Under the pieces are notes generated by a model. The model was given only the letters and a program-made list of their open reading frames with translations, had not been told where the DNA came from and ran no database searches. Both the position numbers and the translations under genes were made by a program. Positions 1-8,018 of a DNA stretch of 39,413 nucleotides are shown here, one piece after another. Each line of letters opens with the position of its first letter. The first letter of the stretch is position 1. The stretch is taken from assembly GCA_049514575.1 (NCBI GenBank), contig JBEKUX010000029.1, positions 1 through 39,413 of the forward strand. Direction: 5' to 3'. The stretch comes from BOG-1184 sp049514575. Its GTDB lineage: Bacteria; Fibrobacterota; Chitinivibrionia; Chitinivibrionales; Chitinispirillaceae.

Positions 1-292
1 GGAAATCGTTTTCTCCTCGGAAACGATGGCCGAGGATGAGGAAGGCTGCCTCAGCGTTCCCACAATCAGGCTCATGGTCAAGCGGCCGGCGAGCGTTTCG
101 GTCAGGGCGCAGGACATTGACGGAAAAGAATATTCGGTCGAACGGGCCGAAGGGCTCCTGGCCCGGGTGCTGCAGCACGAAATCGACCACCTGAACGGCA
201 TCCTGTTCATCGACCACGTGTCGCCCCTGCAGCGGAGGCTGTTGAACGGCAAGCTCAAAAAATTGGCGAAATCCGGTGGCAAAAAGAAATAA
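1..292 (+). CDS. def: Peptide deformylase, C-terminal part (5' end outside window)
   Basis: The reading frame is open from the first bases of the window, so the gene starts upstream. The product removes the formyl group from the initiator methionine of nascent proteins in the cytoplasm. Two of the three family motifs are visible: EGCLSV, with the metal-binding Cys, and HEIDHLNG, with the two metal-binding His and the catalytic Glu. The first motif (GxGxAAxQ) would lie upstream. A basic tail rich in Lys follows the last motif. The 3' end overlaps the start of the next gene by 17 bases, which suggests co-transcription. The assignment is secure because both active-site motifs are intact and correctly spaced. 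Confidence 0.95.
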   Translation, partial: EIVFSSETMAEDEEGCLSVPTIRLMVKRPASVSVRAQDIDGKEYSVERAEGLLARVLQHEIDHLNGILFIDHVSPLQRRLLNGKLKKLAKSGGKKK

Positions 293-1727
293 GCGTTCCC
301 TCGCTGTCCTGCCTGCCCTGTTCGTGTGCGGCATGCTTGCCTGCACCGGCGTGCCGTTTCTGGTCCCCAATCCTCCGGCAGAAAAGAAAAACGGCGCCGC
401 GGCTGAGCAGAAACCGTCACCGAAGGTGCCGCCTGCACCGGTGACACAGACGCAGGTGAAGGCCCCGACCGGCGACACCATCGACTTCGCCGCCGCGTTC
501 GCCCCGGACACCAGCGGCAACTGGAACGTCTCTGTTCCCGAAACCGCACTGCCGGCAGCGCCGGCCGCGGCGTATCGCTCCATCATTGTGCCCGGAAACA
601 CGGTGCGGGTCGCGCTGCGCCGGAACGTCTCCCGCGCCGTGGTACATACCGGCGATACCGTGGAAGTGCGCTCCTCATCGCTTGCGGCGGCGGCGCGGTG
701 CACCGGTCGTCTCCTCGTGGAAACGAAGGCCGCAGGCCTTGTGACCATATCGGTCAACGACGGCCCGCGCCACGAGGTCGCCCTGCCCTGCACCCTTTCG
801 GCAGTGCATCAATCGGACATTTTCGACCTGGGCGAGGAGCGATACCGCGGTTCGCTCATCATAACCGGCAGGGAATTAATTACGTTTGTCAATTATCTCC
901 CCGTGGAGGAGTACCTGCGCGGCGTGCTGCCGCTCGAGATGGGGAAGCGGGGATGGGTGGAGGCCGAGGCGCTCAAGGCGCAGGCCGTGGCGGCGCGGAC
1001 GTACGCCTATCGGCATATTGCGGACAACCGGGGCGACCAGCCGTTCGACGTGGTCCGTACCGTGGCCGACCAGGTGTACGGCGGCGCCGACGCCGAGACC
1101 GCGGAAACGGACAGCGCGGTGACCGCTACCGCCGGCATTGTTCTGACCTGGCACGGGGCGCTTGCCGACGCCTATTACCACTCCACCTGCGGCGGCGCAA
1201 CCGCCGGGGTCGACGAGGCGTGGGGAAAGCCGGGACGTGACTACCTGAGTTCGCGGAGCGACCTGGCGCCTGACGGCAGGGCCTACTGCTCCATTTCCCC
1301 GTCGTTTTCCTGGGAAGAGTCGTGGGACGCGCAGGACCTTTCAAAGATCCTGCAGGCGACGGTGCACCAGGCGGTGCCCGGCGGCCGTTTCGACGGCAAA
1401 CTGAAGGAGATCGTGGTGGGCGAGCGGTTCGGGAGCGGGCGGATCAAGTCGTGCCGGCTTGTCGGGTCCGGCGGGAGCGTCGAATGCGGGGGCGACAAAC
1501 TGCGGTCGGTGCTCAGGAGAAAGACGGCGACGGGCGACATCCTGCGCAGCGCCAATTTCACTGTTGTAAAGAACGGCCCGCACACCTTCACGCTGCGCGG
1601 CGCCGGGTACGGCCACGGCGTCGGCATGTGCCAGATGGGCGCCATCGGCAGGGCGCGGCAGGGGCAGGACTTCGAACAGATCCTTCGCGCCTATTTCACC
1701 GGCATCGAGCTGTGCAGGGTGCAGTAA
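276..1727 (+). CDS. SpoIID/LytB-domain lipoprotein (peptidoglycan-modifying)
   Basis: A 483-residue protein starting with GTG and overlapping the deformylase gene. Residues 1-23 look like a lipoprotein signal with lipobox LACT and Cys23, followed by a Pro/Ala-rich linker to about residue 100. The SpoIID domain follows from about residue 190: EEYLRGVLPLEM with the candidate catalytic Glu221, then ALKAQAVAARTYA, ADQVYGG, YYHSTCGG and, near the C-terminus, GYGHGVGMCQMGA. In sporulating bacteria SpoIID is a lytic transglycosylase that cleaves denuded glycan strands. In non-sporulating diderms these homologues act in the cell wall, which I infer here. The stop codon TAA is the first three bases of the downstream palindromic repeat (TAACTCACC). 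Exact substrate is unknown. Confidence 0.88.
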   Translation: MAKRNKRSLAVLPALFVCGMLACTGVPFLVPNPPAEKKNGAAAEQKPSPKVPPAPVTQTQVKAPTGDTIDFAAAFAPDTSGNWNVSVPETALPAAPAAAYRSIIVPGNTVRVALRRNVSRAVVHTGDTVEVRSSSLAAAARCTGRLLVETKAAGLVTISVNDGPRHEVALPCTLSAVHQSDIFDLGEERYRGSLIITGRELITFVNYLPVEEYLRGVLPLEMGKRGWVEAEALKAQAVAARTYAYRHIADNRGDQPFDVVRTVADQVYGGADAETAETDSAVTATAGIVLTWHGALADAYYHSTCGGATAGVDEAWGKPGRDYLSSRSDLAPDGRAYCSISPSFSWEESWDAQDLSKILQATVHQAVPGGRFDGKLKEIVVGERFGSGRIKSCRLVGSGGSVECGGDKLRSVLRRKTATGDILRSANFTVVKNGPHTFTLRGAGYGHGVGMCQMGAIGRARQGQDFEQILRAYFTGIELCRVQ

Positions 1728-1777
1728 CTCACCCCTCCTTTCGGGTTTCCCCCTAAAGGGGGAAAAAGGGGTGAGTT
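1726..1777. repeat. Outer palindromic repeat AACTCACC/GGTGAGTT, copy 1
   Basis: Inverted ends AACTCACCCC and GGGGTGAGTT enclose a short inner palindrome, CCCCCTAAAGGGGG at 1749-1762. The left end donates the stop codon of the SpoIID-like gene. Other copies with different inner content are at 26006, 28446, 32661, 36021, 38327 and 39253. No U-tract follows on the + strand, so it is not a classical intrinsic terminator of the upstream gene. Confidence 0.8.
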
Positions 1778-1828
1778 GTTTTCATTTGATTTCGCTGGAG
1801 GGAACAATAGATATTTAATTGGACATGC

Positions 1829-1900
1829 ATCCCCCTGACCCCCGAAGGGGGCATTTAATTGCGCTCCCACTGGGAGATGGAGGGGAAAAGGGGCGCTGAA
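1829..1900. repeat. GC-rich intergenic inverted repeat
   Basis: Paired runs CCCCCGAAGGGGG and CTCCCactGGGAG lie inside a larger imperfect inverted repeat beginning GCGCTCCC and ending GGGGCGC. It fills most of the gap before the pentapeptide-repeat gene and belongs to the same general class of intergenic palindromes as the neighbours. Confidence 0.55.
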
Positions 1901-1955
1901 GTCATGAGTGTTTTCATATAACCGCTTCAGGAAAATCCGGGAGAGGAATGTTCCG

Positions 1956-2963
1956 ATGAACGCTGCCACATCCACATCCATACAAAGAAACCATCTCGAT
2001 ATTTTAAAGCTCGGCGTCTCCGATTGGAACAAATGGAGGGTCGAACGCACCAACATCGCGCCCGACCTGCGGGGTGCCAGCCTCCGTGACGCCCACCTTG
2101 CCGGCGCCGACCTCAGGGCGGTCAACCTCAAGGGCGCCGACCTGCAGGGGTGCAACCTGCGGGGCGCCAACCTCAAGGCCGCCGACCTGCGGGCCGCGAA
2201 CCTGAAAAACGCCGTCCTCTGGAGCGCGAGCCTCACCGGCGCCGACCTCCGCGACGCCGACCTCACGGGCGCTGACCTGCGCGGCGTCAACTTCAGGGCC
2301 GCGAACCTCGGGAACGCGGTCCTCATCAACGTGTCCACGAACGATTACACCGATTTCCGCCACGCCACGGTCACCGGAGCGCGGCTGTGGGAAGACGGCG
2401 AGCCGGTGGCCGAGGACCCTGAGGCCGAGGTGACCGAGGCGGCCGTGAAGTACACGAACAAGGTTCTTGTCAAAGTGGAATTCAAGGACACGCTCCCGGC
2501 CACCGACTGCGCCGCGGTGCTGTCCATGCTCGACGACGGTTTTTTCGAGTACGAGCGGTCGTTCATCGAGTCGCTCCGCGAGGCCGTGGGCGCGTCGCTC
2601 GCCGACGCCTGCCTGCACCGGCTCTCGCGGGAGCGCAGCCAGATCGTGCTCCTGTTAGGGTTCGATATCGAGTCGTTTTCCATCGACGCGGTAACCGCCC
2701 CGCTCGGGTACCTGATCCTCGGCAGGGCCGCGTTCAGCGACCTCGAAGACATATGGAAGCGGATCACCATCGGCGGCATCGCCAGGAAGGCGCTGGTCAA
2801 ACGGGCAGGCTCGGTGGCCGAGGACCTGCAGAAATCGCTGCGCACGGCCATGGCGCGCCGCGAGGACCTCGGCCGGTTTGACCTTTTTGTCAAGGCAATC
2901 GCCGCCGTGTCGCCGGACATACGGGAGGTCAGGATCGCCCTTGCCCTCCGCCATGCGAAGTAA
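1956..2963 (+). CDS. Pentapeptide-repeat protein with C-terminal alpha-helical region
   Basis: A 335-residue cytoplasmic protein without signal peptide. Residues about 37-125 are tandem A(D/N)Lxx pentapeptide repeats (ADLRA, ANLKG, ADLQG and so on), which fold as a right-handed quadrilateral beta-helix. The C-terminal 190 residues are not repetitive and I do not recognise a family; they look helical and charged. The start at 1956 is chosen because GAGAGGA sits 8 bases upstream; a longer in-frame start at 1908 has no such site. Function cannot be deduced: pentapeptide proteins range from gyrase protection to scaffolds. It stands between repeat elements on both sides, so it is probably its own transcription unit. 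Confidence 0.85.
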   Translation: MNAATSTSIQRNHLDILKLGVSDWNKWRVERTNIAPDLRGASLRDAHLAGADLRAVNLKGADLQGCNLRGANLKAADLRAANLKNAVLWSASLTGADLRDADLTGADLRGVNFRAANLGNAVLINVSTNDYTDFRHATVTGARLWEDGEPVAEDPEAEVTEAAVKYTNKVLVKVEFKDTLPATDCAAVLSMLDDGFFEYERSFIESLREAVGASLADACLHRLSRERSQIVLLLGFDIESFSIDAVTAPLGYLILGRAAFSDLEDIWKRITIGGIARKALVKRAGSVAEDLQKSLRTAMARREDLGRFDLFVKAIAAVSPDIREVRIALALRHAK

Positions 2964-2976
2964 TCCGGCTTCATTG

Positions 2977-3031
2977 CCTCACTCCTTTTTCCCCTCTCCG
3001 CAAGCGGAGAGGGGAAAAACAAGGGGTGAGG
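2977..3031. repeat. Intergenic palindrome CCTCACTCC/GGGGTGAGG
   Basis: Outer ends CCTCACTCC and GGGGTGAGG enclose a perfect inner hairpin: CCCCTCTCCG, loop CAAG, CGGAGAGGGG (2991-3014). This is a variant of the AACTCACC/GGTGAGTT family and ends 22 bases before the kdsD start. Confidence 0.75.
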
Positions 3032-3053
3032 CGCACCGGGCAAGGAATTCCCC

Positions 3054-4019
3054 ATGAGCAGCGTCGCGTTTGCGCGCAGGACCATCAGAAAAGAGATCGG
3101 CTCGCTCGAGCACGTGATGCGGGGCCTTGGCCCGGCGTTCGACCGCGCCGTTGACCTCCTGTTTTCCGCTGCCGGCAAGGTCATCACCACGGGTTTGGGC
3201 AAGTCCGGGATCGTGGCGGCCAAGGCCGCGGCCACCTTTTCGAGCACCGGCACGCCGTCGGTGTTCCTCCACCCGGTCGAGGCCATGCACGGCGATATCG
3301 GCCTCGTGCAGGCGAACGACATCGGCCTGCTTTTCTCCAACAGCGGCGAGAACAAGGAAGTGCTGGACGTGCTCCAGGCGTTCAAGCGCATGGGGCTCAC
3401 AACCATCGCGGTGGCCGGCCGGAAGCACTGCTCGCTTGCCCGTTTCGCAGACGTCGCGCTCGACGCGGGCGTCAGCGAAGAGGCGTGCCCGCTCAACCTT
3501 GCGCCCACCTCCAGCGTGATCGTGGAGCTCGCCCTGGGCGACGCGCTCGCCGCGTGCCTCATGCGGCGCCGCGGTTTCAGCGAAAAGGACTACGGCCGCC
3601 TGCACCCGTCCGGCGCGCTCGGCAAAAAGCTCCTGCTGCGGGTGGCCGACGTCATGCACAAGGGGCGCGAACTGCCGCTCGTGAAAGCGGGCACTACCAT
3701 GGCCGGCATCCTGCCGGTACTTACCTCCAAGGCGATGGGCGCCGTGATCGTGGCAGGCGCCGGCCGGACGCTCCGCGGCATCTACACCGACGGCGACCTC
3801 AAGCGCTCCATCCGGCAGCGCAAAGACTTTCTAACCTGCACCGTCGACGAGTTCATGACCGCGGGCCCGGTGGCGGTGCGCGAAGACCGGCTGGCCGTTG
3901 AGGCGCTCGGCCTCATGGAGAACCGCGCGTCCCAGATCTCGGTGCTGCCGGTTGTTGACAAAAAGAAAAGAGTGGTCGGGATCGTGCGCCTGCACGACCT
4001 GGTGCGGGCGGGACTGTAA
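3054..4019 (+). CDS. kdsD: Arabinose-5-phosphate isomerase (KpsF/GutQ/KdsD family)
   Basis: A 321-residue enzyme of normal family length. It interconverts D-ribulose-5-phosphate and D-arabinose-5-phosphate, the first step towards KDO for LPS or capsule. Residues about 35-165 form the SIS domain with GLGKSG (47-52) and FLHPVEAMHGDIG; HPSGALGKK near residue 184 is a family signature; two CBS domains fill residues about 200-320. The SIS segment reads SNSGEN where many homologues have SGET, a small variation. Presence next to a sugar-transferase gene supports a role in surface polysaccharide. The symbol is by family; kpsF would be equally defensible. Confidence 0.93.
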   Translation: MSSVAFARRTIRKEIGSLEHVMRGLGPAFDRAVDLLFSAAGKVITTGLGKSGIVAAKAAATFSSTGTPSVFLHPVEAMHGDIGLVQANDIGLLFSNSGENKEVLDVLQAFKRMGLTTIAVAGRKHCSLARFADVALDAGVSEEACPLNLAPTSSVIVELALGDALAACLMRRRGFSEKDYGRLHPSGALGKKLLLRVADVMHKGRELPLVKAGTTMAGILPVLTSKAMGAVIVAGAGRTLRGIYTDGDLKRSIRQRKDFLTCTVDEFMTAGPVAVREDRLAVEALGLMENRASQISVLPVVDKKKRVVGIVRLHDLVRAGL

Positions 4020-4051
4020 TTAATAAAACCTTATATAAATATTTTATTAAT
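4019..4051. terminator. AT-rich inverted repeat after kdsD, possible terminator
   Basis: Arms ATTAATAAAA (4019-4028) and TTTTATTAAT (4042-4051) flank a 13-base AT-rich loop and overlap the kdsD stop codon region. The stem is AT-only and weak, so a termination role is only possible. Confidence 0.35.
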
Positions 4052-4187
4052 TCTTCTGGATTGGCCGGAGGCCCTTTATTGGTTGCATTTTCCACGTCAT
4101 TACCTCTCGTGCAATTCGAGCAGTTGCGGCTTTGACTAAAATTCAAAAGAATTCATGATAAAAAGGCAGTCTAAAAATCTTTTAAGG

Positions 4188-4263
4188 ATCTGCCTGCTTT
4201 GCCAGGCAGATGTGACCTCTCCAATAGGAGAGGTCGACGGCTAACTTGCCGGCGGGTGAGGTC
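4188..4263. repeat. Intergenic palindromes (ATCTGCCTG hairpin and GACCTC/GAGGTC)
   Basis: The gap 4052-4390 holds a hairpin with 9-base arms ATCTGCCTG/CAGGCAGAT (4188-4211), preceded by TTTTAAGG like other hairpins of this window, then GACCTCTCC aat AGGAGAGGTC and a GGGTGAGGTC end. The rest of the gap shows no gene; it is the likely promoter region of the sugar-transferase gene, but I cannot name a promoter with confidence. Confidence 0.6.
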
Positions 4264-4390
4264 AAACGGCTGCCCCCCCCATTGACTTGCGTGTAATTCC
4301 ATGGTATAATCATCAAAAATATGGTCAGCCGATAATGTATTTTTGGTCAAACCGCAGTTCCGCACTTCAGGGGAGAACCGCAACGGACGG

Positions 4391-5827
4391 ATGAACACGT
4401 TTAAACGGCAGTTTCTGCTCGATCTCTTCAAGATCGTCGACCTGGTGATGTGCCTTGTCGCCTTTGTCGCGGCCATGGTGCTCTCGCACCTGCCGCTGTC
4501 GCTGCGGGGCGCCGAAGACCTCGTGGCCATGCGGTTCAGCATGCTCAATTTCGCCGGAATGCTCGTGTTCCTCGGCGTGTGGCACCTCATCTTCCGCCTG
4601 ACCGGGCTGTACGACTCCAAACGGATTTCGACCATCACGCGCGAGTTCGGCGACCTGTTATGGGGCGTCATGTTCTGCTGCGCCGTGTTCCTGATCGCCG
4701 ACTTTTTCTTTCCCCTCAAGCTCTTCAACAACCGTTTCGTGCCGGTGTTCGGCAGCGTCCTCTTCATCATCCTTGCGGCAAGCAGGGTGGTGCTGCGGCT
4801 CACGCTCAGGGAGCTGCGGAAGAGCGGGAGCAACCTCCGCCACGTTCTCATCGTGGGCACGGACAGGGAGGCCTTGGCCTTTGCGGAAAAGATCCTCAAG
4901 AGGCCCGATCTCGGATGGAACCTGAAAGGGTTCGTGGACGACCAGTGGCGGGGCGGCGCGCCGCAGGAGGGCCGGTTCAGGATCGTTTCGGACTTTGCCG
5001 GCTTCAAGGCGTACCTGCGCGGCAATGTCATCGACGAGGTGATCGTCTGCCTTCCGTCGTACCGGAACCAGGGCGAGATCAGGCTGATCGTGGAAGCGTG
5101 TTCGGAACAGGGCATCCTTGTCAGGAGCAGGATCGAGCATTTCCGGCTTGAACACGCCTACACCAAGATCGAATACCTGGATTCCGACATCCTTCTGACG
5201 TACTGCACCGGCCACATGCGCCGGAGGATGCTTTTTGTCAAGAAGGTGTACGATTACGCGGGTGCGTTCGTCCTCACCGTGGTGCTGTCGCCCCTGCTGT
5301 TCCTGATCGCGCTGGCCATCAAGCTCACCTCGCGCGGGCCGATCATTTTCGTGCAGGAGCGGCTCGGGTTCAACAAGCGGCGGTTCAGGCTCTACAAATT
5401 CCGGACCATGGTGCCGGGCGCGGAACAGCAGATGGACGAACTGGAACAGTACAACGAGATGGGCGGCGCGGCCTTCAAGATCAAGAACGACCCGCGCATG
5501 ACGCCGGTCGGCAGGGTATTGCGGAAATTCAGCTTGGACGAGCTTCCCCAGCTCTGGAACGTGCTCAAGGGCGACATGAGCCTGGTGGGCCCGCGTCCGC
5601 TGCCGGAGCGCGATTTCCACGGCTTCGACACGGACTGGCACCGCCGCAGGTTCAGCGTGAAGCCGGGCCTCACCTGCCTGTGGCAGGTGAGCGGCAGGAA
5701 CAGGCTCACGTTCGACGAGTGGATGGCGCTTGACCTCCGGTACATCGACAGCTGGTCGCCCCTGCTCGACGCCGAAATCCTGCTCAAGACCGTCCCCGCG
5801 GTCTTCATCGGCCACGGGGCGAGCTGA
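4391..5827 (+). CDS. Polyprenyl-phosphate sugar-1-phosphate transferase (exopolysaccharide initiating enzyme)
   Basis: An inner-membrane enzyme of 478 residues from the ATG at 4391; an upstream in-frame TTG at 4343 is possible but poorly supported. It transfers a sugar-1-phosphate from a nucleotide sugar to undecaprenyl phosphate, starting the repeat unit. Four hydrophobic segments occupy the first third, then a Rossmann-like domain (HVLIVGTDREA), a further membrane segment (FVLTVVLSPLLFLIALAI) and the catalytic C-terminal domain with LYKFRTM, FSLDELPQLWNVLKGDMSL and VGPRPLP. This is the WcaJ/WbaP/PssY-type family; the sugar cannot be told from sequence by eye. The stop codon TGA is the first three bases of a repeat (TGACCCCGAGGC) that is duplicated at 10424, just before the intact wecG/tagA-type gene. 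Confidence 0.92.
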   Translation: MNTFKRQFLLDLFKIVDLVMCLVAFVAAMVLSHLPLSLRGAEDLVAMRFSMLNFAGMLVFLGVWHLIFRLTGLYDSKRISTITREFGDLLWGVMFCCAVFLIADFFFPLKLFNNRFVPVFGSVLFIILAASRVVLRLTLRELRKSGSNLRHVLIVGTDREALAFAEKILKRPDLGWNLKGFVDDQWRGGAPQEGRFRIVSDFAGFKAYLRGNVIDEVIVCLPSYRNQGEIRLIVEACSEQGILVRSRIEHFRLEHAYTKIEYLDSDILLTYCTGHMRRRMLFVKKVYDYAGAFVLTVVLSPLLFLIALAIKLTSRGPIIFVQERLGFNKRRFRLYKFRTMVPGAEQQMDELEQYNEMGGAAFKIKNDPRMTPVGRVLRKFSLDELPQLWNVLKGDMSLVGPRPLPERDFHGFDTDWHRRRFSVKPGLTCLWQVSGRNRLTFDEWMALDLRYIDSWSPLLDAEILLKTVPAVFIGHGAS

Positions 5828-5880
5828 CCCCGAGGCTTTTTAGCCGAGGCCTTTCAGCCGAGGCCTTTTAAGAATGCCAG
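5825..5880. repeat. Repeat unit TGACCCCGAGGC... (left copy, ends in half hairpin)
   Basis: GACCCCGAGGCTTTTTAGCC followed by GAGGCCTTT repeats, then AAGAATGCCAGTG, which is one half of the hairpin AAGAATGCC/GGCATTCTT seen complete at 36153. The first 30 bases are repeated almost identically at 10424-10455, directly before the intact wecG/tagA gene. A third copy in reverse orientation lies at 30365-30450 with both hairpin halves. Confidence 0.8.
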
Positions 5881-5881
5881 T

Positions 5882-6030
5882 GCTCGTCTCGATACCTCGA
5901 CAATGCTCGGTACTAGTACACCGTTCATCGAGTAGGCTCGTCTCGGTACTCCCGCTCGTCGAGTAGCCCGAAGGGCATATCGAGACGAGCGTGAACTCGA
6001 TGAGCGAAGTAGGCGTATCGAGATGAACGT
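5882..6030. repeat. CTCGTCTCGATA/ACTCGACGAGC complex repeat, copy 1
   Basis: A dense mosaic of short inverted repeats built from TCGAGTAGCCCGAAGGGCAT, CTCGTCTCGGTAC, TCATCGAG and GTATCGAGA words. Related copies are at 10237-10396, 30093-30300 and 32865-32982; the core GCCCGAAGGGC hairpin recurs in all. No ORF of substance is present. It looks like a REP/BIME-type intergenic repeat. Confidence 0.75.
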
Positions 6031-6034
6031 TTAT

Positions 6035-6237
6035 ATGAATAATAATGACAGAACATATCCACCCCGTTACAACCTCTTCGGCGTTATGGTCAGCGCCCCC
6101 TAGGCCTTTTAAACATACCAGTGGTATGTTTAAAAGGAAACGATTACCACCAGGCCCAAGAGGTCGTTACGCAGGCCGCGAAAAGCGGCGCTGCCGCGAC
6201 CGTGGCGCACATGCCGGTGCATGGACTCACGGCATAG
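6035..6237 (+). pseudogene. wecG/tagA-type gene, 5' remnant split by an inserted hairpin
   Basis: Starting at the ATG at 6035 the frame reads 17 codons that match the intact gene at 10456 with a single residue change (R for K at position 6; YPPRYNLFGV is shared), then runs into a stop at 6101 inside an inserted hairpin (6098-6137). After the hairpin, in another frame from 6139, NDYHQAQEVVTQAAK and HMPVHGLT resemble the next segment of the same family (intact copy: ALAVHGLV) before a TAG at 6235. So this is the beginning of a second, diverged WecG/TagA gene, interrupted and cut off. It shares its upstream TTTATATGAATAATAATGAC with the intact copy. It cannot encode a working enzyme. Confidence 0.75.
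6098..6137. repeat. AGGCCTT-type hairpin, AAACATACC version
   Basis: Perfect arms of 15 bases, CCTTTTAAACATACC and GGTATGTTTAAAAGG (6105-6137), with a 3-base loop AGT. It interrupts the wecG/tagA-like remnant. The same arms recur at 8034-8105, where another hairpin fills the loop, and as a right half only at 8569-8583. Confidence 0.85.
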
Positions 6238-6252
6238 TTTGTTTATATCAAT

Positions 6253-6283
6253 ATTTGACTATTATAAATAGTCAAATTATACA
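6253..6283 (+). promoter_or_regulatory. abiE promoter with overlapping operator palindrome
   Basis: TTGACT (6255-6260) and TATACA (6278-6283) are 17 bases apart. A perfect palindrome, ATTTGACTATT / AATAGTCAAAT (6253-6277, 3-base centre), covers the -35 box and the spacer. AbiEi proteins are known to repress their own promoter by binding inverted repeats, so this is a good operator candidate. Confidence 0.7.
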
Positions 6284-6321
6284 TTTGTATTGTGGTTTAA
6301 AAAAACATATATTTAGACAGT

Positions 6322-7101
6322 ATGAGTAATCGAAAATCGTCAATAATAAATAAACTTATCCAACAATGGCCCATGCACACTGTTGCAACAAACCTGTGGC
6401 TGCAGAAAACAGGTGTAAGCAGAAATCTCGTAACTACCTATGAAAAAAGCGGCTGGGTTGATCGTATCGGCTTCGGAGCAGCGGTCCGCTGCGGGGACAA
6501 GGTCGAATGGCCCGGAGCAGTATATGCACTGCAGGAGCAGCTCGGGTTAACGGTCCATCCGGGTTCGAAAACGGCCCTTGCACTCCATGGCGCAGCGCAC
6601 TCAATACCCATGGGCGCGGAGCGTATCGTTTTATTTGCGCGCCGCAACGAGCACCTTCCCGAATGGTTCAGAAAGCACCAATGGAACGTTCGGATAGAAG
6701 TCATAAGGACCGACCTTTTCAAAGGCATGCCCGGGACGGGCATGGAAAAACTTGCTATGGGAGAATTCGCAATAACGGTTTCTTCGCGCGAACGGGCGCT
6801 GTTCGAGTTCCTTTTTCGCTTGCACGGCGACGGCGACGAAGCACTGCATCTCATGGAAAACCTGGCTACGTTGCAGCCGGCCCTTGTTCAGCGGCTGCTT
6901 GAAACATGCTCGTCGGTGAAGGTAAAACGGTTGTTCATGGTGCTTGCCCGGTTGGCGGACCATTCGTGGCTGAGGAAGCTGGACGTTTCCACGGTTGATT
7001 TCGGTACCGGCACACGCATGTTCGCGAGGCACGGTTTTCTCGACCGGGAATACCATATAACAATACCGCGCGCCTGGAAGCCTGACGAAGGGGGTCTCTG
7101 A
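6322..7101 (+). CDS. abiEi: AbiEi-family antitoxin / transcriptional regulator
   Basis: A 259-residue protein with an N-terminal winged-helix region (TNLWLQKTGVSRNLVTTYEK, residues about 23-43) that fits the DNA-binding domain of AbiEi_3-type antitoxins. The central and C-terminal parts match the general pattern of the type IV antitoxin that neutralises AbiEii and represses the operon (GSKTALALHGAAH, SSRERALFEFL). The gene overlaps the toxin gene by one base in a TGATG junction, the usual arrangement. A promoter with an operator palindrome lies 40 bases upstream. The system is known to abort phage infection in other bacteria; phage defence here is inference. Assignment rests on pattern and on the partner gene. 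Confidence 0.85.
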   Translation: MSNRKSSIINKLIQQWPMHTVATNLWLQKTGVSRNLVTTYEKSGWVDRIGFGAAVRCGDKVEWPGAVYALQEQLGLTVHPGSKTALALHGAAHSIPMGAERIVLFARRNEHLPEWFRKHQWNVRIEVIRTDLFKGMPGTGMEKLAMGEFAITVSSRERALFEFLFRLHGDGDEALHLMENLATLQPALVQRLLETCSSVKVKRLFMVLARLADHSWLRKLDVSTVDFGTGTRMFARHGFLDREYHITIPRAWKPDEGGL

Positions 7102-8018
7102 TGCGACAGCAGTATCTCGATCAGGTCAGGCTCCTTATAGAAATGCTGCCGCTCATCATGCGTGAAAAGGAGTTTGCCGTAAAGGGCGGTACGGCAATAA
7201 ATTTCTTCATTCGGGACATTCCACGTCTCTCGGTTGATATCGACCTCGTTTATCTGCCGATTCAAGACCGGGCCGCGACCCTTGAGGCAATCAGCAATGG
7301 CCTGAAACGGGTAAAAGGACGGATTGTTTCACAGGGCCGGGAATTGATAGTAAAGGAGAAACGCATAACCGGAGATCATATCGTCTCGCTCTATGTTACA
7401 AAAGGTAACCGGGCCGTAAAAATTGAAGCGAATACGATTTTCCGGGGTTCCGTCTTCAGTTCCGGCGAGCGCGAAGTGAGCACGGCGTTGTCGGAAAGAT
7501 TTGCCATTAATCTTTTTGCCGAGGCCCGCACGCTTTCGGTTCCCGACCTCTACGGCAGCAAGATCTGCGCTGCCCTCGACCGCCAGCATCCCCGTGACCT
7601 GTTTGATATAAAGGTCCTTTTCGAGTACGAAGGGATCACCGGGGAAATTATGAAAGCCTTTGTCGTTTACTGCGCGTGTCATGACCGGCCCATGCACGAA
7701 CTGCTTGCCCCGAACAGGTCGGACATGCGTCCGGCGTTTGAAAATGAATTTGCAGGAATGACCGACAGGCCCGTGACCTGCGAAGAGCTTGAGGCGGTCA
7801 GGGAACGGCTTGTTTCAGAAATTCAAAACGGGCTCACGCCTGCCCAGAAGAATTTCCTTGTTTCCATGAAGCAGGGCGAACCGATGTGGGACCTGCTTGG
7901 GCTGCCGGGAATAGAGCGGTTGCCCGCGCTGCAATGGAAATGCGCCAATATACGTGCAATGGACAAGGCAAAACAGGCGGACATGCTGGAAAAATTGAAA
8001 GCAGTGTTGAAAACATGA
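7101..8018 (+). CDS. abiEii: AbiEii-family nucleotidyltransferase toxin
   Basis: A 305-residue protein of normal family length. The polymerase-beta-type nucleotidyltransferase motif is clear: KGGTAINFF (28-36) followed by SVDIDLVY with metal-binding Asp46 and Asp48. Further family segments are VPDLYGSKICAALDRQHPRD and the conserved LFDIK. Characterised AbiEii/MenT-type toxins transfer nucleotides onto RNA targets such as tRNA; the target here is unknown. It is translationally coupled to the antitoxin. Its TGA stop forms the start of a TGACCTCACC repeat. Catalytic residues look intact. Confidence 0.92.
   Translation: MRQQYLDQVRLLIEMLPLIMREKEFAVKGGTAINFFIRDIPRLSVDIDLVYLPIQDRAATLEAISNGLKRVKGRIVSQGRELIVKEKRITGDHIVSLYVTKGNRAVKIEANTIFRGSVFSSGEREVSTALSERFAINLFAEARTLSVPDLYGSKICAALDRQHPRDLFDIKVLFEYEGITGEIMKAFVVYCACHDRPMHELLAPNRSDMRPAFENEFAGMTDRPVTCEELEAVRERLVSEIQNGLTPAQKNFLVSMKQGEPMWDLLGLPGIERLPALQWKCANIRAMDKAKQADMLEKLKAVLKT

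Noticed and set aside
1726..1777. Intrinsic terminator for the SpoIID-like gene
   Set aside because: The stem is followed by an A-run on the + strand, not a T-run, and related copies lie upstream of genes as well as downstream.
1691..2338. Long minus-strand frame rich in Arg, Ala and Pro opposite the pentapeptide-repeat gene
   Set aside because: It is the antisense shadow of the pentapeptide repeats; its regular composition follows from the repeat codons.
4658..5815. 385-codon minus-strand frame opposite the sugar-transferase gene
   Set aside because: Shadow of a GC-rich gene with strongly conserved catalytic motifs on the + strand; no start signal or family pattern.
5882..6030. CRISPR array
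   Set aside because: The repeated words are inverted as well as direct, with irregular spacing and no unique spacers of constant size; no cas gene is present.
6045..6329. 94-codon frame starting inside the wecG/tagA remnant
   Set aside because: It runs out of frame with the remnant, through the hairpin and the abiE promoter; no independent evidence for a protein.
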